NCBI GenBank assembly: GCA_021325365.1
Contig: JAJPHF010000024.1
Location: 1 to 43,835, forward strand
DNA: 43,835 nucleotides
Reading direction: 5' to 3'
From: Pseudomonadota bacterium
Lineage (GTDB): Bacteria > Chloroflexota > UBA6077 > JAJPHF01
Shown here one piece after another: positions 41,412 through 43,835 of the stretch. Position numbers and translations under genes: made by a program. The notes under the pieces are model-generated. The model ran no database searches. It had not been told where the DNA came from and worked only from the letters and a program-made list of their open reading frames with translations. Position 1 is the stretch's first letter. Each line of letters begins with the position of its first letter.

Positions 41412-42431
41412 ATGGCCGCGGAATCTTGTGGACACCAGGTCAGCCGCCGCCGATTTATGCAAGCCGCGAGTGTGGCCGGGCTGGAGCTATTGGCGGGGTG
41501 TGGACGCCTACCCTGGCAGGCGCAACCGGGTACGCCCCGCATTGGCTATTTGTCGGCTGGCTCCGCCACGGATCCTGTGAACGCACGGCGCGTGGAAGCC
41601 TTCCGGAGCGGCTTGCGCGATCTGGGCTACACTGACGGGCAGAATCTCCTCGTCGAGTGGCGCTACGGAGAGCGGGAGCAGCTGCCGGCGCTCGTGGCCG
41701 AATTAGTCCAGTTGCCCGTCCAAATAATCGTGGTGGGATCGGGAAGTGCTCTCCTCGCGACCATGTCCCGCACGACGACCATCCCCGTCGTCGTCCTGTT
41801 CAGCGGGGACCTGGTGCGATTGGGGCTTGTGGCCAGCTACGCCCGCCCTGGGGGAAACGTTACGGGCTTGACCTATATGGCCACTGACCTGGCGGGCAAG
41901 CGGCTCCAGCTGCTCAAGGAGGTGGTATCCGGGCTCTCACGCGTCGTCACCTTGTCGAACCCCACGGAATTAGCCTCCGTACCCGAGCTGGCAGAGACGC
42001 AGAGCGCCGCGCAGCAACTAGGCGTCGAGGTACGATCGGTCCAGGTACGTGAGCCCGACGAGCTGCGGGAGGCCTTCGCGGCCATGGCGCGGGAACAGGC
42101 CGACGGCCTGATTACCTTCGCGCATGCCTTCAGCCTGGATAACCGCCAGCGGATCGTGGACCTCGCGGCCGAAAGGCAACTGCCGGCGATGTACGGCCTG
42201 AGCGAGTTCGCGGAGGCTGGGGGCCTGATGGCGTACGGTCCGCGCCTCACGACCCTCTATCGGCAGGCGGCCACCCACGTGCAGAAGATCCTCCAAGGTG
42301 CAAGCCCGGCGGACTTGCCTATTGAGGAGCCCCGCGAGTTCGATTTTGTACTCAACCTCAGGGCCGCTCGGGCCCTGGGCCTCACCATGCCGCAACACGT
42401 GCTGCTCCAGGCGACCGAGGTCATTCAGTAG
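41412..42431 (+). CDS. ABC transporter substrate-binding lipoprotein, ABC_sub_bind (TrpX-like) family
   Basis: 339 aa from ATG 41412, with GAGGAGAAAGG upstream. The N terminus has a Tat motif SRRRFMQAASVAG and a lipobox LELLAGCG, so it should be exported folded and lipid-anchored. The body follows the ABC_sub_bind pattern: RIGYLSAGS, VEAFRSGLRDLGYTDGQNLLVEWRY, QIIVVGSGSALLATMSRTTTIPVV, YARPGGNVTGLTYMATDLAGKRLQLLKEV, and the C-terminal RAARALGLTMPQHVLLQATEVI. The ligand is unknown; some relatives bind tryptophan. No permease or ATPase gene accompanies it. Codon third positions look less GC-rich than in neighbours, which could mean a later arrival. Confidence 0.88.
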   Translation: MAAESCGHQVSRRRFMQAASVAGLELLAGCGRLPWQAQPGTPRIGYLSAGSATDPVNARRVEAFRSGLRDLGYTDGQNLLVEWRYGEREQLPALVAELVQLPVQIIVVGSGSALLATMSRTTTIPVVVLFSGDLVRLGLVASYARPGGNVTGLTYMATDLAGKRLQLLKEVVSGLSRVVTLSNPTELASVPELAETQSAAQQLGVEVRSVQVREPDELREAFAAMAREQADGLITFAHAFSLDNRQRIVDLAAERQLPAMYGLSEFAEAGGLMAYGPRLTTLYRQAATHVQKILQGASPADLPIEEPREFDFVLNLRAARALGLTMPQHVLLQATEVIQ

Positions 42432-42486
42432 CCGAGCGGCAGAGCCCCGGCGCTCGGAGAGGACGGGGCGGTTCTGACGAGTGCGG

Positions 42487-42492
42487 TATAAT
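42487..42492 (+). promoter_or_regulatory. Candidate -10 box for the molybdenum hydroxylase operon
   Basis: TATAAT in GCGGTATAATCGCA, giving a leader of about 120 nt before the start at 42620. No -35 match. Confidence 0.45.
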
Positions 42493-42619
42493 CGCACGGG
42501 GCTGGCCGCTGAGCGCTGGCGCTGGAGCGGCGCGCCGGGATGGCTCCGTCTCCGACCGCATTCACGTAGCGACCGGGGCTGGCGCGCGCTAACTTCCTGT
42601 GCAGCGGCGAGGGGGGTCG

Positions 42620-43093
42620 ATGAAGCGCACCGTCGAGTTTACGGTCAATGGGGACGCCTACCGCCTCGACGTCGAGCCGAACCGGCGCCTGATCGACGTC
42701 CTGCGCGAGGACCTGGGGCTCACGGGCACCAAGGAGGGCTGCAGCATCGGCGTGTGCGGCGCCTGCACGGTGCTGCTGGACGGCGAGATGATTAGCGCCT
42801 GCCTGGCCCTGGCCGTAAACGCCCAGGGCCGCGACGTGACGACCATCGAGGGCCTGGCGCTCGGCGAGCGGCTCCACCCCTTGCAGCGGGCGTTCATCGA
42901 GCACGGCGGCTTCCAGTGCGGCATCTGTACGCCGGGTCAGATCATGGCCGCGAAGGCGCTGCTCGACCACAACCCGAACCCCAGCCGCGCGGAAGTGGTC
43001 GAGTGGATGACCGGGAACCTCTGCCGCTGCACCGGCTACTACAAGATCATGGACTCGATCATGGCGTGCGTCGGGCAGGAGGCGACAGTATGA
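42620..43093 (+). CDS. [2Fe-2S] small subunit of a xanthine-dehydrogenase/CO-dehydrogenase-family enzyme
   Basis: 157 aa from ATG 42620, with GAGGGGGG upstream; length is typical. Two iron-sulfur domains: the plant-ferredoxin type with GCSIGVCGACTVLLDG and SACLALA, and the helical one with GFQCGICTPGQIMAAKALL and GNLCRCTGYYKIMDSI. It passes electrons from the molybdenum site to the flavin subunit in the cytosol. Its TGA overlaps the ATG of the large subunit gene. The substrate (CO, aldehyde, purine, aromatic) cannot be told. Confidence 0.95.
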   Translation: MKRTVEFTVNGDAYRLDVEPNRRLIDVLREDLGLTGTKEGCSIGVCGACTVLLDGEMISACLALAVNAQGRDVTTIEGLALGERLHPLQRAFIEHGGFQCGICTPGQIMAAKALLDHNPNPSRAEVVEWMTGNLCRCTGYYKIMDSIMACVGQEATV

Positions 43094-43835
43094 CGCTCAC
43101 CGCCCCCGAGAAGCGCGAGTTCGACGTCGTCGGCCAGCGTGTCGAGCGGGTTGACGGCTACGAGAAGGTGACGGGCGTCGGCAAGTACGTGGCCGACCTC
43201 GCGCTGCCGGGCATGCTGACCGGTCGCGTGCTGCGCAGCCCGCTGCCCCACGCCCGCATCGTGCGCATCGACACGAGCCGCGCGCGGAAGGTGCCCGGGG
43301 TGCGGGCCGTAGTCACCGCCGAGGATACGCCCAAGCGCACCTGGGGCGCGTTCGTGCAGGACCAGCCGATCCTCGCCATCGACAAGGTGCGGTACGTGGG
43401 CGAGGAGGTGGCCGCGGTGGCCGCGCTCGACGCCGAGGCCGCCGAGGAGGCGCTGGGGCTGATCGAGGTCGAGTACGAGGAGCTGCCGGCCTACTTCGAC
43501 CCGGACGACGCGCTGGCCGACGACGCGGTGCTGATCCACGCCGACAAGCCGGGCAACGTCGCGCTGCTGATCGACGTGGAGCGGGGCGACGTGGCGGAGG
43601 CGTTCGCGCGCTCCGACGTGGTGGTCGAGGATACGTTCAAGAGCACGCCGCAGTGGCACGCGGCGATCGAGCCGATCGGCAGCGTGGCGGAGTACAACCC
43701 GTCGGGCAAGCTGACGGTCTGGATGCCGACGCAGACGCTGTTCATGGCCCGCCACCGCATGGCCTGGGCGCTGAACATGCGCGAGGGCGACATCCGCATC
43801 ATCCAGCCGTGGGTGGGCGGCGGCTTCGGCGGCAA
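43090..43835 (+). CDS. Molybdopterin-binding large subunit (xanthine dehydrogenase/CoxL family), 3'-truncated by window edge
   Basis: 248 codons are visible from ATG 43090, which overlaps the small-subunit stop as ATGA. The N-terminal a/b-hammerhead domain is clear: VGQRVERVDGYEKVTGVGKYVADL, MLTGRVLRSPLPHARI, VRYVGEEVAAVAALDAEAAEEAL, and EVEYEELPAYFDP. The molybdopterin domain starts after it (WHAAIEPIGSVAEY, LTVWMPTQTLFMARHRMAWAL), and the window ends within the VGGGFGG motif that contacts the cofactor. The family members hydroxylate CO, aldehydes or heterocycles. The FAD (CoxM-type) subunit gene is not in the visible part and may lie beyond the edge. Confidence 0.93.
   Translation, partial: MTLTAPEKREFDVVGQRVERVDGYEKVTGVGKYVADLALPGMLTGRVLRSPLPHARIVRIDTSRARKVPGVRAVVTAEDTPKRTWGAFVQDQPILAIDKVRYVGEEVAAVAALDAEAAEEALGLIEVEYEELPAYFDPDDALADDAVLIHADKPGNVALLIDVERGDVAEAFARSDVVVEDTFKSTPQWHAAIEPIGSVAEYNPSGKLTVWMPTQTLFMARHRMAWALNMREGDIRIIQPWVGGGFGG

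Overview
The window is one continuous, very GC-rich (visibly about 70%) bacterial chromosome segment. Genes are tightly packed in short operons with many start/stop overlaps. No outer-membrane or LPS genes are seen. There are secreted and Tat/lipoprotein substrates, a membrane-anchored Ser/Thr kinase, RegX3/PhoB-type phosphate signalling, a CO-dehydrogenase-family pair and small GC-rich palindromic repeats. This fits a GC-rich monoderm such as a Chloroflexota (Thermomicrobia-like) member; an actinobacterium-like lineage cannot be excluded. The taxonomic call is inference. No rRNA, tRNA, CRISPR array, transposase or phage gene was recognised.

Layout. 1-5.4 kb: the C-terminal part of a Ser/Thr kinase, convergent with a two-gene ABC exporter operon. 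5.6-9.9 kb: proC-proB-proA with a PIG-L deacetylase (minus strand). 10.2-17.9 kb: a gentisate-dioxygenase-like cupin, small hypothetical genes, a GrdE-like protein without the expected pyruvoyl-forming Cys, a CPBP protease/acyltransferase pair, a thioesterase, and a frameshifted FAD oxidoreductase. 17.9-21.4 kb: ornithine cyclodeaminase/mu-crystallin-like protein, ABC ATPase and ABC-2 permease in one operon. 21.4-25.2 kb: polyamine genes (AdoMet decarboxylase, spermidine synthase, ornithine-decarboxylase-type enzyme), the first behind a 660-nt untranslated leader with many hairpins. 25.2-29.1 kb: polysaccharide deacetylase, inositol-monophosphatase-like enzyme, KGG stress protein and P5C dehydrogenase. 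29.5-30.9 kb: a secreted repeat-containing protein with a strong terminator. 31.1-40.3 kb: a complete phosphate locus (DUF47-pit-phoB-phoR, then pstS-pstC-pstA-pstB-phoU) with a readable four-unit PHO box before pstS. 40.4-43.8 kb: small hypothetical gene, degenerate receiver protein, orphan lipoprotein-type substrate-binding protein, and the start of a molybdenum hydroxylase operon cut by the window edge.

How the genes work together. Proline synthesis (proCBA) and the last step of its breakdown (P5C dehydrogenase) are both here. Ornithine decarboxylase, AdoMet decarboxylase and aminopropyltransferase make a complete ornithine-to-spermidine route. The phosphate locus combines low-affinity (Pit) and high-affinity (Pst) uptake with the sensor pair that would control both.

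The most unusual feature is a family of C/G-tract palindromic elements sharing the end motif GAC[CG]TA[ACG]CCCCCC. They lie between genes, but also inside genes: in frame near the N terminus of proB, in the TMD-NBD linker of an ABC exporter, and over the C terminus of an acyltransferase. This resembles the protein-inserting palindromic elements known from Rickettsia.
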